DNA from: Bacteroidota bacterium
GTDB taxonomy: Bacteria; Bacteroidota; Bacteroidia; Chitinophagales; Chitinophagaceae
DNA length: 64,000 bases
Assembly (NCBI GenBank): GCA_023428755.1
Contig: JAEYWX010000012.1
Span: 279,224 to 343,223 of the forward strand
Direction of reading: 5' to 3'
The position numbers were made by a program, and so were the translations under genes. Shown in pieces: positions 24,952 through 34,044 of this stretch; the stretch's first letter is position 1, and each line of letters begins with the position of its first letter. The notes below the pieces were generated by a model. That model saw nothing but the letters and a program-made list of their open reading frames with translations. It was not told the origin of the DNA and searched no databases.

Positions 24952-26771
24952 GGCTTGCTCTGCGCCTCCATCGCTGCCAGCAAATAGATCAATGACGCCG
25001 TGCCATCCATGGTTGGTTCATTGGTACTGTAATCACCATAGTCATCATGATAGACTGCTAACTCACTTTGAAATTGTTCGTATTCATCGGGCTGGTACAA
25101 TTTCAATCCTATTAAGTTTTTGAAAATACTATTGTACACCGGACCATCTACCAAACCACCATCGATGGGATAATTTTTCAAGTGAGTAAATGCACTGTGC
25201 GGATCAACAGGTGTATCGCCCCAGCTTGGTAAACCGTACACCATACTGGTACCCCATGGATTGCAACCAAACAGCCAATCGATATTTGCCTGTTCTAATT
25301 GTTCAAATTGCCGGTCGTTGGTTAATTCCTTGTACCAATAACATTGCATGGCAAATGATACGGTTAAGTTGTTGCTGCACCAGATGAATGGCACACCCCG
25401 ATAGAATGCATTTTTTTTGGCCTTGCTCCAAACACGACTAATGCCTTCTTTATAAAAACTGATGATCGTATTGTGATCGTTTAAGAAACGAGACTGCCAT
25501 GTTGAAAGTTCTTTTAATAATTTGGCTGTTTCATAATGACCAATATTTACGAACGGATACCATTGATAGTGTTCTGCAGTGTCTTTTCCCATCCATGGAG
25601 AGATTGGTTCTTTTAAAGGGTAATTCATTATTCCATCAAAGTAGTTAGCACAATCAATCCCTCTTTTTGCTCGCATATTTGTTATTGATGACCATGCAAG
25701 TTCCATGTCATCAGTCCAGTTTTCTTCAGCATAGATATATGGCGCTTTTACTGAAGCTGTTTGAGTAACGCCTAACTTTTTTTCACCAAAGTTGAATGCA
25801 GAATTTGACTTACTATATAAAAGTGAAGAATATGCGGAATCAATTTTATTAAAAACAAGATTCCCCAACGCAAACGCACTTGCAAACTTTGCAGCAGTTG
25901 AACTTGTTCCGGTGGTATTGTTCAAAAATTTCCCCCGCTGTTGTTTTTCGCCAGTAATAAAATACACTGGTCTTTGAAAACCTCTTCCGTATTGTGAATC
26001 CATTTTTGGAATTCGCATACTGATATGATCTCTGTCATCACCCAACTGGTTAAACATCCAATCATCACGTGGATGCATTTTCATCAGCCAGTCTAATCCC
26101 CATTTGGCTTCATCCAAAACATCAGGCAAATTGTTTTTTCCATCCAGCCCGTTTGCCAGCTTTTCATCAGTAAACACATGTGGAAAATCACGATACGCCA
26201 TTAACAAATGATACGTTGCATTGGCACTGGTGGTGGAGTATTGCAGGTAATCACTTGCATCGTGCCAGCCACCGCTTACATCAATGAATGTACTGTCGGG
26301 CAAACCTGCTGCTGCTCCGTACAATGTGTACCCATCCTGTGTATGACAGCTGTCTTTTAAAAACGGATTGAAACCGCTTCGTTGCTGGCGCATATAACGT
26401 AAACAAAAATCCGCAGCTCCTTTGTACACATCTTCCCCAATGGTAAACACAGGCGATTTTGTGTTGCGTGTTTGTAAATAATATTTCCCTGGCTGTTGAA
26501 ACCCGGAGAAATTCATTCGTTGTGTTTGTTCAAACGGGCCGTATTTTCCAAAGCCGCTACTGGGTTTACCGGTAAACACAGGTTTGTTGGTTTCTGCATC
26601 GATCAATTGAAACGATCCGATGGGATTATTTTCTTTACTGCACCAAACCGCCACTTTTATTCCGGTTGGTGTGTAGCCAAGCTGATTGATGCGGATCCAT
26701 GCCGTTGATTCTTGTTTAACAGAAAAACCAACAGAACAACAAACGAAAAGAAATAACGAAAGATTCTTCAT
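24942..26771 (-). CDS. Glycoside hydrolase family 9 endoglucanase
   Basis: Secreted endoglucanase acting on cellulose or related beta-glucans. The 609 residues begin with a signal peptide (to about residue 20), then an Ig-like CelD-N domain (AWIRINQLGYTPTGIKVAVW; residues about 24-112), and the (alpha/alpha)6 catalytic domain. The catalytic base motif GGWHDASDY holds Asp 171 and Asp 174. The proton-donor Glu is in DYSTNEPTMDG (about residue 585). Near the end, GTASLIYLLAAMEAQ matches the family. It has no carbohydrate-binding or T9SS sorting domain of its own. The gene ends on the slippery heptamer described separately, so a longer GH9-deacetylase product is likely. Confidence 0.93.
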   Translation of the reverse strand: MKNLSLFLFVCCSVGFSVKQESTAWIRINQLGYTPTGIKVAVWCSKENNPIGSFQLIDAETNKPVFTGKPSSGFGKYGPFEQTQRMNFSGFQQPGKYYLQTRNTKSPVFTIGEDVYKGAADFCLRYMRQQRSGFNPFLKDSCHTQDGYTLYGAAAGLPDSTFIDVSGGWHDASDYLQYSTTSANATYHLLMAYRDFPHVFTDEKLANGLDGKNNLPDVLDEAKWGLDWLMKMHPRDDWMFNQLGDDRDHISMRIPKMDSQYGRGFQRPVYFITGEKQQRGKFLNNTTGTSSTAAKFASAFALGNLVFNKIDSAYSSLLYSKSNSAFNFGEKKLGVTQTASVKAPYIYAEENWTDDMELAWSSITNMRAKRGIDCANYFDGIMNYPLKEPISPWMGKDTAEHYQWYPFVNIGHYETAKLLKELSTWQSRFLNDHNTIISFYKEGISRVWSKAKKNAFYRGVPFIWCSNNLTVSFAMQCYWYKELTNDRQFEQLEQANIDWLFGCNPWGTSMVYGLPSWGDTPVDPHSAFTHLKNYPIDGGLVDGPVYNSIFKNLIGLKLYQPDEYEQFQSELAVYHDDYGDYSTNEPTMDGTASLIYLLAAMEAQSKPKK

Positions 26772-26810
26772 GGCATCAAGTTAATGAATTTTCATTGCAG
26801 CTGTTTTCTC

Positions 26811-26818
26811 TACCTTTG
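26811..26818 (+). promoter_or_regulatory. Possible -7 box upstream of the fumarylacetoacetate hydrolase family gene
   Basis: TACCTTTG, an exact TAnnTTTG match, 126 bases before the ATG at 26944. No TTTG lies at the usual -33 distance. It would give a long leader that includes the inverted repeat at 26851-26906. Confidence 0.4.
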
Positions 26819-26850
26819 GCTCTCTTCAAAAAACGAATTGCATGAACTGA

Positions 26851-26906
26851 GCCATAAAAATCATCGGGAAATTTATACAAGTAACAACGATGCTGATTTT
26901 TATGGC
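26851..26906 (+). repeat. 13-bp perfect inverted repeat in the leader of the FAH-family gene
   Basis: GCCATAAAAATCA (26851-26863) and its exact complement (26894-26906) are separated by 30 bases. In RNA this forms a stable stem-loop ending 38 bases before the start codon. It may be regulatory or a small palindromic element. Confidence 0.6.
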
Positions 26907-26943
26907 GAACAACATATGACTAACTAAAAATGAAAATAAACAT

Positions 26944-27954
26944 ATGAAATTGATCTCCTACTTAAAAGATGAACACGAACAGTTAGCTGCATTGCACAAT
27001 GGAATGGTATATGATATGGATACATTGCATCCCGACCTGCCAACCAGCATGAATATGTTTCTGCAGTATTGGGATGAGTATCTTGAGCTGGCACAGGCAA
27101 GTTTAAAAGCGGTGCAGGAAGGCAGACTGATGCCGGGCAACGCACAGCGTATTGAGGATTTGCAATTACTTGCTCCCGTACCTATGCCGCCGAGCTGCAG
27201 AGATGGTTATGCGTTTCGTCAGCATGTGGAAGCCGCCAGGAGAAACCGAAAGGTGGACATGATTGCTGAGTTTGATCAATACCCCATTTTTTATTTTACG
27301 AATCATCACAGCATACAAGGTCCGGGTGAGGTGCGTTGCATGCCCGATCATTTTGAAAAGCTCGACTTTGAATTGGAAGTGGCCATTGTTATCAGCAAAC
27401 ACGGACGTAACATTCGTGCAGAAGAAGCAGATGAATACATTGCAGGTTTGATGATCATGAACGATTTGAGTGCTCGTCGACTGCAAATGGAAGAGATGCT
27501 GCTGAATCTTGGTCCGGCGAAAGGGAAAGATTTCTCAACCTTGATCGGTCCTTGGTTGGTTACACTTGATGAATTGCAAGCGTTTGTTGTTCCGGCAAAA
27601 GAAAACCACGTTGGTCTCAACTGGAATTTAAATATGAAGTGTTGGGTGAATGGTGTGCAGGTGAGTGCAGGCAATGTAGCAGATATGAATTGGACCTTTG
27701 CAGAAATTATTGAACGGGCGAGTTATGGTGTGGATCTTTATCCCGGTGATGTCATCGGCAGCGGCACGGTTGGCACCGGTTGTTTCTTGGAGCTCAACGG
27801 CACCGGCAAACTCAACGATCCGAATTATACCGAGCAATGGTTACAGGAAGGCGATGTGGTAGAAATGGAAATTGATGGATTGGGACGATTGAGTAATACG
27901 ATGGTGAGGGAGGAGGATGATTTTTCGATTTTAGCGAAGAAGAAAAATATATAA
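26944..27954 (+). CDS. Fumarylacetoacetate hydrolase family protein
   Basis: Cytoplasmic enzyme of the FAH superfamily, 336 residues. The metal site follows the family pattern: FDFELEVAIVISKHGRNI contributes two Glu, and IMNDLSARRL contributes Asp. The C-terminal GTVGTGCFLEL matches the FAH core. Family members hydrolyse C-C bonds in 2-ketoacid derivatives or decarboxylate ring-cleavage products of aromatic catabolism. With the neighbouring flavin reductase and sterol desaturase it may form a small catabolic cluster, but the substrate is not evident. The first 100 residues are less conserved. Confidence 0.88.
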   Translation: MKLISYLKDEHEQLAALHNGMVYDMDTLHPDLPTSMNMFLQYWDEYLELAQASLKAVQEGRLMPGNAQRIEDLQLLAPVPMPPSCRDGYAFRQHVEAARRNRKVDMIAEFDQYPIFYFTNHHSIQGPGEVRCMPDHFEKLDFELEVAIVISKHGRNIRAEEADEYIAGLMIMNDLSARRLQMEEMLLNLGPAKGKDFSTLIGPWLVTLDELQAFVVPAKENHVGLNWNLNMKCWVNGVQVSAGNVADMNWTFAEIIERASYGVDLYPGDVIGSGTVGTGCFLELNGTGKLNDPNYTEQWLQEGDVVEMEIDGLGRLSNTMVREEDDFSILAKKKNI

Positions 27955-28010
27955 CCACAGAGATACAAAGAGCACAGAGATTCTCTGCGTACTCTGTGCT
28001 CTCTGTGTGA
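27955..28010. repeat. Palindromic CACAGAG repeat element
   Basis: An intergenic block made of CACAGAG/CTCTGTG units. AGAGCACAGAG pairs with CTCTGTGCTCT across a short loop. Such ACCACAGAGA...TCTCTGTG elements are common between genes in many Bacteroidetes genomes. It separates the FAH-family stop from the flavin reductase start and can form a strong hairpin. Confidence 0.7.
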
Positions 28011-28021
28011 AAACTGATAAC

Positions 28022-28906
28022 ATGATAATTGATTTATCTACATTAAACCCCATGCAAAAACAACAATGGCTGCAACATGCTGTTGCGCCGCGGCCTGTTT
28101 GTTTTGCATCAACAATTGATAAAGAAGGAAACGTCAACCTCAGTCCGTTTAGCTTCTTCAATTTGTTTTCTTCCAATCCGCCGATTGTGGTGTTTTCGCC
28201 AGCACGAAGAGTGAGAGATAATTCTACCAAGCACACATTGGAAAATGTATTGGAAGTACCGGAAGTGGTGATCAATATTGTGGATTATGATATGGTGCAG
28301 CAAACAAGTTTGGCAAGTTGCGAATTTCCAAAAGGCACGAACGAATTCATCAAAGCAGGATTTACACAGGAAGCTGCATCGTTGGTAAAACCGCCCATGG
28401 TAAAAGAAAGCAAAGTGAAAATGGAATGCAAAGTAGTGGAAGTAAAACCGCTGGGCAACGAAGGTGGTGCTGGCAACCTGGTGATTTGCGAAGTATTGCG
28501 CATGCATGTAGATGACAGTATTCTCAATGCAGAAGGAACCATGATCGATCAACGCAAACTGCAGCTGGTTGCACGCCTCGGCGGCGATTGGTATTGCAAA
28601 GTTGATGAGCAGAGTTTGTTTCATGTTGCAAAACCCAATACACAACTCGGTATTGGTATTGATGCATTGCCCGAAACAATCCGCAACAGTGCTGTTCTTA
28701 CCGGTAATAATCTTGGTCAGTTAGCGAATGTGCACGACTACCCAACAGTTGATGCGACGTTTGAAGATGAACGCTTAAAAAATATCATTCAGTACTTCTC
28801 CATCAATCCCGATGAGATGGATAAGGAGTTGCACACGTATGCTAAGGAATTACTCGATGCCGGAAAAGTAACCGAAGCCTGGCAGGTGTTGCTGGCGGAT
28901 AGTTAA
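28022..28906 (+). CDS. Flavin reductase family (FMN-binding split barrel) protein
   Basis: FMN-binding split-barrel protein of 294 residues, cytoplasmic. The core motifs APRPVCFASTIDKEGNVNLS, SPFSFFNLFSSNPPIVVFSP and the flavin-binding EVVINIVDYDM are typical of the flavin reductase-like domain. Residues after about 200 (LGGDWYCKVDE onward) form an extra helical tail seen in the larger members of this family. A GTG at 28007 would add MKTDN and overlaps the repeat element, so the ATG at 28022 is preferred. Co-directional with the FAH-family gene; redox partner and substrate unknown. Confidence 0.88.
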   Translation: MIIDLSTLNPMQKQQWLQHAVAPRPVCFASTIDKEGNVNLSPFSFFNLFSSNPPIVVFSPARRVRDNSTKHTLENVLEVPEVVINIVDYDMVQQTSLASCEFPKGTNEFIKAGFTQEAASLVKPPMVKESKVKMECKVVEVKPLGNEGGAGNLVICEVLRMHVDDSILNAEGTMIDQRKLQLVARLGGDWYCKVDEQSLFHVAKPNTQLGIGIDALPETIRNSAVLTGNNLGQLANVHDYPTVDATFEDERLKNIIQYFSINPDEMDKELHTYAKELLDAGKVTEAWQVLLADS

Positions 28907-28947
28907 ACGTTCTGTAAGTAACTTCAGTCGTTAAAGTAAGTTTACAT

Positions 28948-29712
28948 ATGCTTCACCCCAACGGTACATGGATCAGTTATTTCCTGGTGATCGGCGTCCG
29001 GTATTTGGTTATTTCCGGACTGGCCTTTCTTGTGTGGTATGTTTTACTGCGCAACAGAATTTCGTTTAAAAAAATTCAGCTGCGGTTTCCTTCGGGTAAA
29101 GATTATCAACGGGAGATTTTCTTTTCGCTCTGCACCATGTTTTTGTTTGCATTTATTCCTTGGTTTTTTCTCGGTCATGAAGCCATCAGAAAAACAACTA
29201 CGTTTTACAAAGACATTCATCAACATGGGCAATTGTATTTCTGGCTGGCGTTTCCGTTGATGTTGCTGATACACGATACTTATTTTTACTGGATTCATCG
29301 CCTGATGCATCATCCAAAGTTGTTCCGCATTTTTCATCTTATTCATCACAAAAGCACCAACCCATCGCCTTGGGCGGCATTTTCATTTCATCCCTTGGAA
29401 GCAATACTGGAAGTAGGAATATTGATTGTGTTGATCTACACCATTCCTGTTACAAAGGCACATCTGTTCTTTTTCTTTTTATTCCAGATGTTTTACAATG
29501 TGTATGGTCATTTAGGATGGGAGCTGTTTCCGAAAAATTTTCAACGCACATGGATCGGTCGCTGGATCAACACATCGGTAACGCACAACCAACACCATCA
29601 ATATTTCACCGGCAATTATGGTTTGTACTTTTTGTTTTGGGATCGGCTGATGGGCACCATGCGGGAAGATTATGAGGCAAAGTACGATGAAGTAAAGAGT
29701 AGAAAACAATAA
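28948..29712 (+). CDS. Sterol desaturase/fatty acid hydroxylase family protein
   Basis: Membrane-bound di-iron enzyme of 254 residues. The three His clusters are present: HDTYFYWIHRLMHH, FHLIHHKSTN and THNQHHQYF, with WDRLMGT close to the last. About five hydrophobic segments precede and interleave them. Family members hydroxylate or desaturate lipids. The gene is 41 bases after the flavin reductase gene, which could supply electrons; this is only a positional hint. The substrate is unknown; in Bacteroidetes these enzymes modify lipids or carotenoids. Confidence 0.9.
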   Translation: MLHPNGTWISYFLVIGVRYLVISGLAFLVWYVLLRNRISFKKIQLRFPSGKDYQREIFFSLCTMFLFAFIPWFFLGHEAIRKTTTFYKDIHQHGQLYFWLAFPLMLLIHDTYFYWIHRLMHHPKLFRIFHLIHHKSTNPSPWAAFSFHPLEAILEVGILIVLIYTIPVTKAHLFFFFLFQMFYNVYGHLGWELFPKNFQRTWIGRWINTSVTHNQHHQYFTGNYGLYFLFWDRLMGTMREDYEAKYDEVKSRKQ

Positions 29713-29721
29713 GCATTCCTG

Positions 29722-30762
29722 TTAACCGCCATGCCGGTGTGCATTGTCTGTAGCATGCATAGGTCCAAACTCATTGGTATAAATTTTAAACAGCAGCATA
29801 AAATAACTGATCAATAACGGTCCGAAAATAAATCCCCAGAAACCAAACAAACTCAATCCAACAATTACTCCCAATACCGTGACCATTGGGTGTACATCGC
29901 CCAGTCGTTTCATTAAAGTTACTCTTGCGAGGTAATCAACATTTCCGGTTACAATTAAACTGTAAATAAGTAAACCAATTCCCTGGCCGGTATCGCCACG
30001 GGAGAAAAGAAATACAACCAGTGGTGCCCAGATAAGTGTAGTACCAACGATTGGGAAAAAGGCAAACACGCCGGTAATAAAGCCCCACAATACAAATTCA
30101 TTAATGCCAAAAATCCAATAACCAATCATTGCAAAGATTCCCTGTATCAATGAAATTAATGGAATACCAATTGCGTTGGCTCTTACAACGCTCATGGTTT
30201 CGTTGGCAAGAATATCAATATTGTCTTCGTGCAATGGTAAAAAGTAATCGAACGATGCTTCCATAGCTTTGCCATTGGTGAGCATAAAGAAATACACAAA
30301 CAACATCATCGCCAGGTTGGAAAGAATCATGGCTGTGCTGTTGAGGAATGCGGGGAAAAAATTGGCGATCCGTTTCTGCAGTTCAATCACATTCTCATCA
30401 GTAAACAATTCCTGTCCCGTCCATTCTTTTATTTGTGCCGAAACAGATTTTAATCCTTGCACCACTTCATCGGAATGACTGAAGATTTCAGTGATCTTGG
30501 GCGACAGTAAATTAATAATATAATATACCGGCAAACCAAACAGCACCAGAAAGCCTATCAGAAAAAGAGTAGCCGTTAAACTCTTGTTCCATTTTTTCCT
30601 GATCGTCAAGTATCGATACCAGCCCCTGCTGAGAATATACAATGTGATTGCGCCTAAAAAGCCCGGCAGGAAAATGTACAGCTCTTTCACGAGCAACAGT
30701 CCTAACGCAATTAACACAACAAGGAGTAGAATTTGCCGTAAACGGCTGCTGAATGATGCCAT
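29722..30762 (-). CDS. AI-2E family transporter
   Basis: Inner-membrane protein of 346 residues with about eight predicted helices, matching the AI-2E (PerM/YtnA-like) transporter family. Hydrophobic blocks start at the N-terminus (ILLLVVLIALGLLLVKELYI), and the family-conserved C-terminal part reads GDVHPMVTVLGVIVGLSLFG then FWGFIFGPLLISY. Members export peptides, ions or autoinducers; the direction and substrate here cannot be given. The gene ends only 10 bases from the plus-strand desaturase (convergent). Confidence 0.9.
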   Translation of the reverse strand: MASFSSRLRQILLLVVLIALGLLLVKELYIFLPGFLGAITLYILSRGWYRYLTIRKKWNKSLTATLFLIGFLVLFGLPVYYIINLLSPKITEIFSHSDEVVQGLKSVSAQIKEWTGQELFTDENVIELQKRIANFFPAFLNSTAMILSNLAMMLFVYFFMLTNGKAMEASFDYFLPLHEDNIDILANETMSVVRANAIGIPLISLIQGIFAMIGYWIFGINEFVLWGFITGVFAFFPIVGTTLIWAPLVVFLFSRGDTGQGIGLLIYSLIVTGNVDYLARVTLMKRLGDVHPMVTVLGVIVGLSLFGFWGFIFGPLLISYFMLLFKIYTNEFGPMHATDNAHRHGG

Positions 30763-30804
30763 GCAATGAAATTACAAAAGAGAAATTAGACCAGAAAAGA
30801 AGAA

Positions 30805-31836
30805 TTATTCTTCCCACACTTTTAAGCCTTCACTGCAGTTGGCGCAGATGTCGATGTTTTTGCGGCTCGTCATCAGTTCTTTGCGGAACTGTTTGTAGTT
30901 ATCGTTGTGCCATACCTGTTTGAACGATTGCATTTTTAAATTACCCAGCTGGTGCATGGCATCTTTATCAAAGCAACAGGGTACTACCAAACCATCCCAG
31001 GTAATAACATTGGCATGCCACAACTTCCAGCAATGGTTTTGTAATTTATTCTTGGGTGAATAAGAACCATCGGCATTCTTTTTATAACGACTGTATTTGT
31101 TCAGCGTTGGTATGAGTTGGTTGGGGTCGTTTTCATAATCGTACACCTGTGCCGTTTTAAACCACACATCATCCACACCCACTTCTTTTGCCAGTTGCTT
31201 TACATCGTCCAGTTGATGTTCGTTGGGCTTTACCACCAAAAACTGAAATACGACAAACGGTGTTTTACTGTTGAGTTCTTTTTTCCACTTAACGATGTTC
31301 TTTGCACCTTCTATTACTTTATCAAGCTTACCACCAACTCTGTATTGTTGATACACATCCTGTGTAGTGCCATCAATGGAAATGATCAAACGGTCCAATC
31401 CGCTTTCTACTGTTTGCTTAGCTTTTTCATCAGTTAAGTAATGGGCGTTGGTGGATGTAGCGGTGTAAATTTTTTTCTGTGCTGCATACTTCACCATCGG
31501 CAAAAACTCCGGATTTAAAAACGGCTCGCCCTGAAAATAGAAGATGAGATAAAGCAAGTCTTTATGGATATCATTGATGGTCTGCTCAAAAAAACTTTTC
31601 TGCAACATGCCTGTTGGCCGGGTAAACTCACGCAATCCACTGGGACATTCAGGACAACGCAGGTTGCAACTCGTGGTTGGTTCAAACGAAATAGAAACAG
31701 GATAACCCCATTGAATGGGTTTGTTCAACAAACGGCTCAACTGATAACTGCTCCACACTTTCGTCATGTTCCATGCACGGCGTGGCGTAATTTTTGAAAA
31801 CAGGTTGAGTATATCGTTTCGGTGTAATTGCGGCAT
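30805..31836 (-). CDS. Radical SAM/SPASM domain protein
   Basis: Radical S-adenosylmethionine enzyme of 343 residues. The [4Fe-4S] motif CNLRCPEC (CxxxCxxC) lies near residue 58, followed by the GEPFLNPEF motif binding SAM. The C-terminal SPASM-like region has CCFDKDAMHQLGN and the final CANCSEG, which supply ligands for auxiliary clusters. These proteins often mature peptides or modify cofactors. No peptide precursor gene was seen beside it. The neighbours are the AI-2E transporter (42-base gap) and DUF418. Confidence 0.9.
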   Translation of the reverse strand: MPQLHRNDILNLFSKITPRRAWNMTKVWSSYQLSRLLNKPIQWGYPVSISFEPTTSCNLRCPECPSGLREFTRPTGMLQKSFFEQTINDIHKDLLYLIFYFQGEPFLNPEFLPMVKYAAQKKIYTATSTNAHYLTDEKAKQTVESGLDRLIISIDGTTQDVYQQYRVGGKLDKVIEGAKNIVKWKKELNSKTPFVVFQFLVVKPNEHQLDDVKQLAKEVGVDDVWFKTAQVYDYENDPNQLIPTLNKYSRYKKNADGSYSPKNKLQNHCWKLWHANVITWDGLVVPCCFDKDAMHQLGNLKMQSFKQVWHNDNYKQFRKELMTSRKNIDICANCSEGLKVWEE

Positions 31837-31932
31837 TGAGGAAGCAAATATACTTGCAATTGAAGTATCTAATTAAATGACCCAATAAAGAGCAAAGCCT
31901 GGTGCTTCAATTAACAACAGGCTTTTATTATT

Positions 31933-33240
31933 TTATTTCAAAAATGGCTGCCGCTTCCAGTACGTTAAACTGCGCCAGCACCATTCGAGTGGACCAAAGC
32001 GGAAAAACCGTAACCAGAGATGGCTCCAGATAATCTGTAGTAACCAGGTTGCAGCAACCACATAATACATTTCAAAACGGCTCAGTTTTCCGAACATGCC
32101 AAAACCAACTCCGTAAAAAAACAGACCAACAAACAACGACTGTGTGAGATAATTAGTAAATGCCATTTGGCCAACAGGGCGCATCAATACAAACAACCAT
32201 CTGAACCAACCCGATTTATACAGCAGCATGATCAACCCAAAAATACCAATGGAACGGAAGGTTCTGGAAAGCTCATAGAATTCGACATGTGGCCGTTTCA
32301 TGAGTTCAAAAAAATTGAACTTGTGTGTGATCAATGGTTGCAACCGCAAATACGAAAGCCATAACCCAATTCCAAGACCGGCAATACAAAGAAGAAGATA
32401 AGTGCGTACAGGAGCCTGCCCTGTTAAGATACCGGTTTTGTAAAACGCCATTCCCAAAAACAGGAACACCAGAATATCCCAAATTCCAAAATAGGTGAAG
32501 TAAATCTCACCTTCAAAACTTCGGTTGCTCTGATAGTCGTACAACTCTCCATAATTCCCACGAACAGTTGCCAGGTTTTTTTCCATTTTCTTTTTCTTTT
32601 CTGCCAGTGATGATTTTTCTTTCATTGCCATCATCGCTCCCAATTCTTCTTTTTGTTTGTCGTTGAGTTTCGTAACAGTTGTATCAATCTTTTCAATGGC
32701 TTCTCCTTTTGCTATGGTTTTATAATCACGATAGGCATCAACATTTTCACGTGCCGTCATCAACAGCAGCGAAATAAATGCAGCAATGAATAAACCTTTG
32801 GGTGCTAATCGTCGAAATGTAAATGCAATCATTCCAAAACAGGCATACTGGAAAAGGATATCCCAAAACCACAGCAACACAAATGCATTGAAGATGCCAA
32901 ACACCAATAACCATAGTTGTCTGCGGAAAAAATAATCCGCCGGCCACAATCCTTCGCTCTTTCGTTCCTGCCGGCTGATAAATAAAATAATACCTGCGCC
33001 AAACAACATGGAGAACAAGGCACGCTGACTGCCTTCAAAAATCCAATCAACATAATACCAGGTTTGAAAGTTGATGGTTCCCCATTCGTTTAATACAGAG
33101 GGATCGTGATGAACCGGATCGGGCAATGCAAAGCCGGGGATATTCATTAATAAAATGCCAAGGATGGCGATTCCTCTGAGCGAATCAAGCAGTACGATCC
33201 GTTCTTCCTGCGATACAGGAGCTGCCAGGTTGGTGGTCAT
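31933..33240 (-). CDS. DUF418 family membrane protein
   Basis: Integral membrane protein of 435 residues of the DUF418 family. The hallmark opening RIVLLDSLRGIAILGILLMNI is present near residue 14, with the conserved GxQRALFSMLFGAG-type segment (GSQRALFSMLFGAGIILF). About nine membrane helices are visible. A charged stretch of about 60 residues (KIDTTVTKLNDKQKEELGAM on) interrupts the helices. The C-terminal DUF418 block contains RPVGQMAFTNYLTQSLF. The function is unknown; it is divergent from the MarR gene. Confidence 0.9.
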   Translation of the reverse strand: MTTNLAAPVSQEERIVLLDSLRGIAILGILLMNIPGFALPDPVHHDPSVLNEWGTINFQTWYYVDWIFEGSQRALFSMLFGAGIILFISRQERKSEGLWPADYFFRRQLWLLVFGIFNAFVLLWFWDILFQYACFGMIAFTFRRLAPKGLFIAAFISLLLMTARENVDAYRDYKTIAKGEAIEKIDTTVTKLNDKQKEELGAMMAMKEKSSLAEKKKKMEKNLATVRGNYGELYDYQSNRSFEGEIYFTYFGIWDILVFLFLGMAFYKTGILTGQAPVRTYLLLCIAGLGIGLWLSYLRLQPLITHKFNFFELMKRPHVEFYELSRTFRSIGIFGLIMLLYKSGWFRWLFVLMRPVGQMAFTNYLTQSLFVGLFFYGVGFGMFGKLSRFEMYYVVAATWLLQIIWSHLWLRFFRFGPLEWCWRSLTYWKRQPFLK

Positions 33241-33324
33241 GTTGATTTGGTTTTGGTGGTGAAAACGGGAGAAGCTTTGCGCAGGGAGAGGAAACGAACT
33301 TTAAGATACTCTTTTAGGAAAAAA

Positions 33325-33357
33325 TTTGCCAGCTTTCGGGAAGTATTATTATATTTG
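33325..33357 (+). promoter_or_regulatory. Promoter of the MarR-family gene
   Basis: TTTG (33325-33328), 21 bases, TATATTTG (33350-33357): a full consensus match. Transcription starts near 33364, about 15 bases before the ATG at 33379, and rules out the upstream open frame to 33247. Confidence 0.85.
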
Positions 33358-33378
33358 AGTAGTTGCATAAACAACTAT

Positions 33379-33819
33379 ATGCCAAACAACCAATTTAAAA
33401 AAGGCGAGTTATACAGCTTTATGACGGGCAAAGCCAGCACCGCTATAGCACGGCGTTTGCAGAAGAATATGAAGCAGGGCGGTATTGACATTACCGTTGA
33501 ACAGTGGAGCGTTTTATATCATTTATGGAAGAACGATGGGCTTAGTCAGCAGGATTTATGCAATGCTACGTTTCGGGATAAGCCCAGCATTACCCGGTTA
33601 GTCGATAACCTGGAAAAGCTGAAACTCGTAAAACGGGTAGCCAGCAAAAACGATCGCCGTATTAACCAGGTGTTTTTAACCGAACAGGGTCGTAAGCTGG
33701 AGGAAGAAACCATGACCGTAGCCAATAACACATTGAACGAAGCATTGATAGGTGTGCCGGCCGACAGAGTTGACATTTGTAAAGAAGTGTTACAGATTGT
33801 TTATGACAATTTGAAGTAA
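33379..33819 (+). CDS. MarR family transcriptional regulator
   Basis: Winged-helix DNA-binding regulator of 146 residues. The core shows ITVEQWSVLYHLWKNDGLSQ, the recognition helix region KPSITRLVDNLEKLKLVKR, and the wing with SKNDRRINQVFLTEQGRKLE, all typical of MarR. It acts as a dimer, usually a repressor lifted by small aromatic or oxidising ligands. It is transcribed divergently from the DUF418 gene and lies 226 bases upstream of the acyl-CoA dehydrogenase; either could be a target. No separate operator was identified. Confidence 0.92.
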   Translation: MPNNQFKKGELYSFMTGKASTAIARRLQKNMKQGGIDITVEQWSVLYHLWKNDGLSQQDLCNATFRDKPSITRLVDNLEKLKLVKRVASKNDRRINQVFLTEQGRKLEEETMTVANNTLNEALIGVPADRVDICKEVLQIVYDNLK

Positions 33820-33976
33820 GCGGCCCCCTTCCGACTTCCGCCAATAGGGGAAGCCATCAAGGCACAGCCCTCGCTTTTTTAAGATGTTGAGTATTATCAG
33901 AGATTATACTAATTGATGAGAGAAAATTGATAGCTGATGTGGTAGAAATAAAGTATAGACACGAGCTGCTGTACCG

Positions 33977-33999
33977 CTCCTTCTCTACCGGAGAAGGAG
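33977..33999. repeat. GC-rich palindrome before the acyl-CoA dehydrogenase gene
   Basis: CTCCTTCTC, loop TACCG, GAGAAGGAG: a 9-bp perfect stem, followed by GTGGAGGATGAGG. Elements of this look recur between genes in Bacteroidetes genomes. Confidence 0.6.
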
Positions 34000-34044
34000 G
34001 TGGAGGATGAGGCTGAATTTTTAAACAATTTAAATACTATTGAT

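Noticed and set aside
27955..28010. Possible CRISPR repeat unit (CACAGAG blocks)
   Set aside because: Only one palindromic block, with no spacers or regular period, and no cas genes nearby.
33247..33378. Longer N-terminus for the MarR gene
   Set aside because: A full promoter (33325-33357) lies inside the extension, so it cannot be translated from the mRNA.
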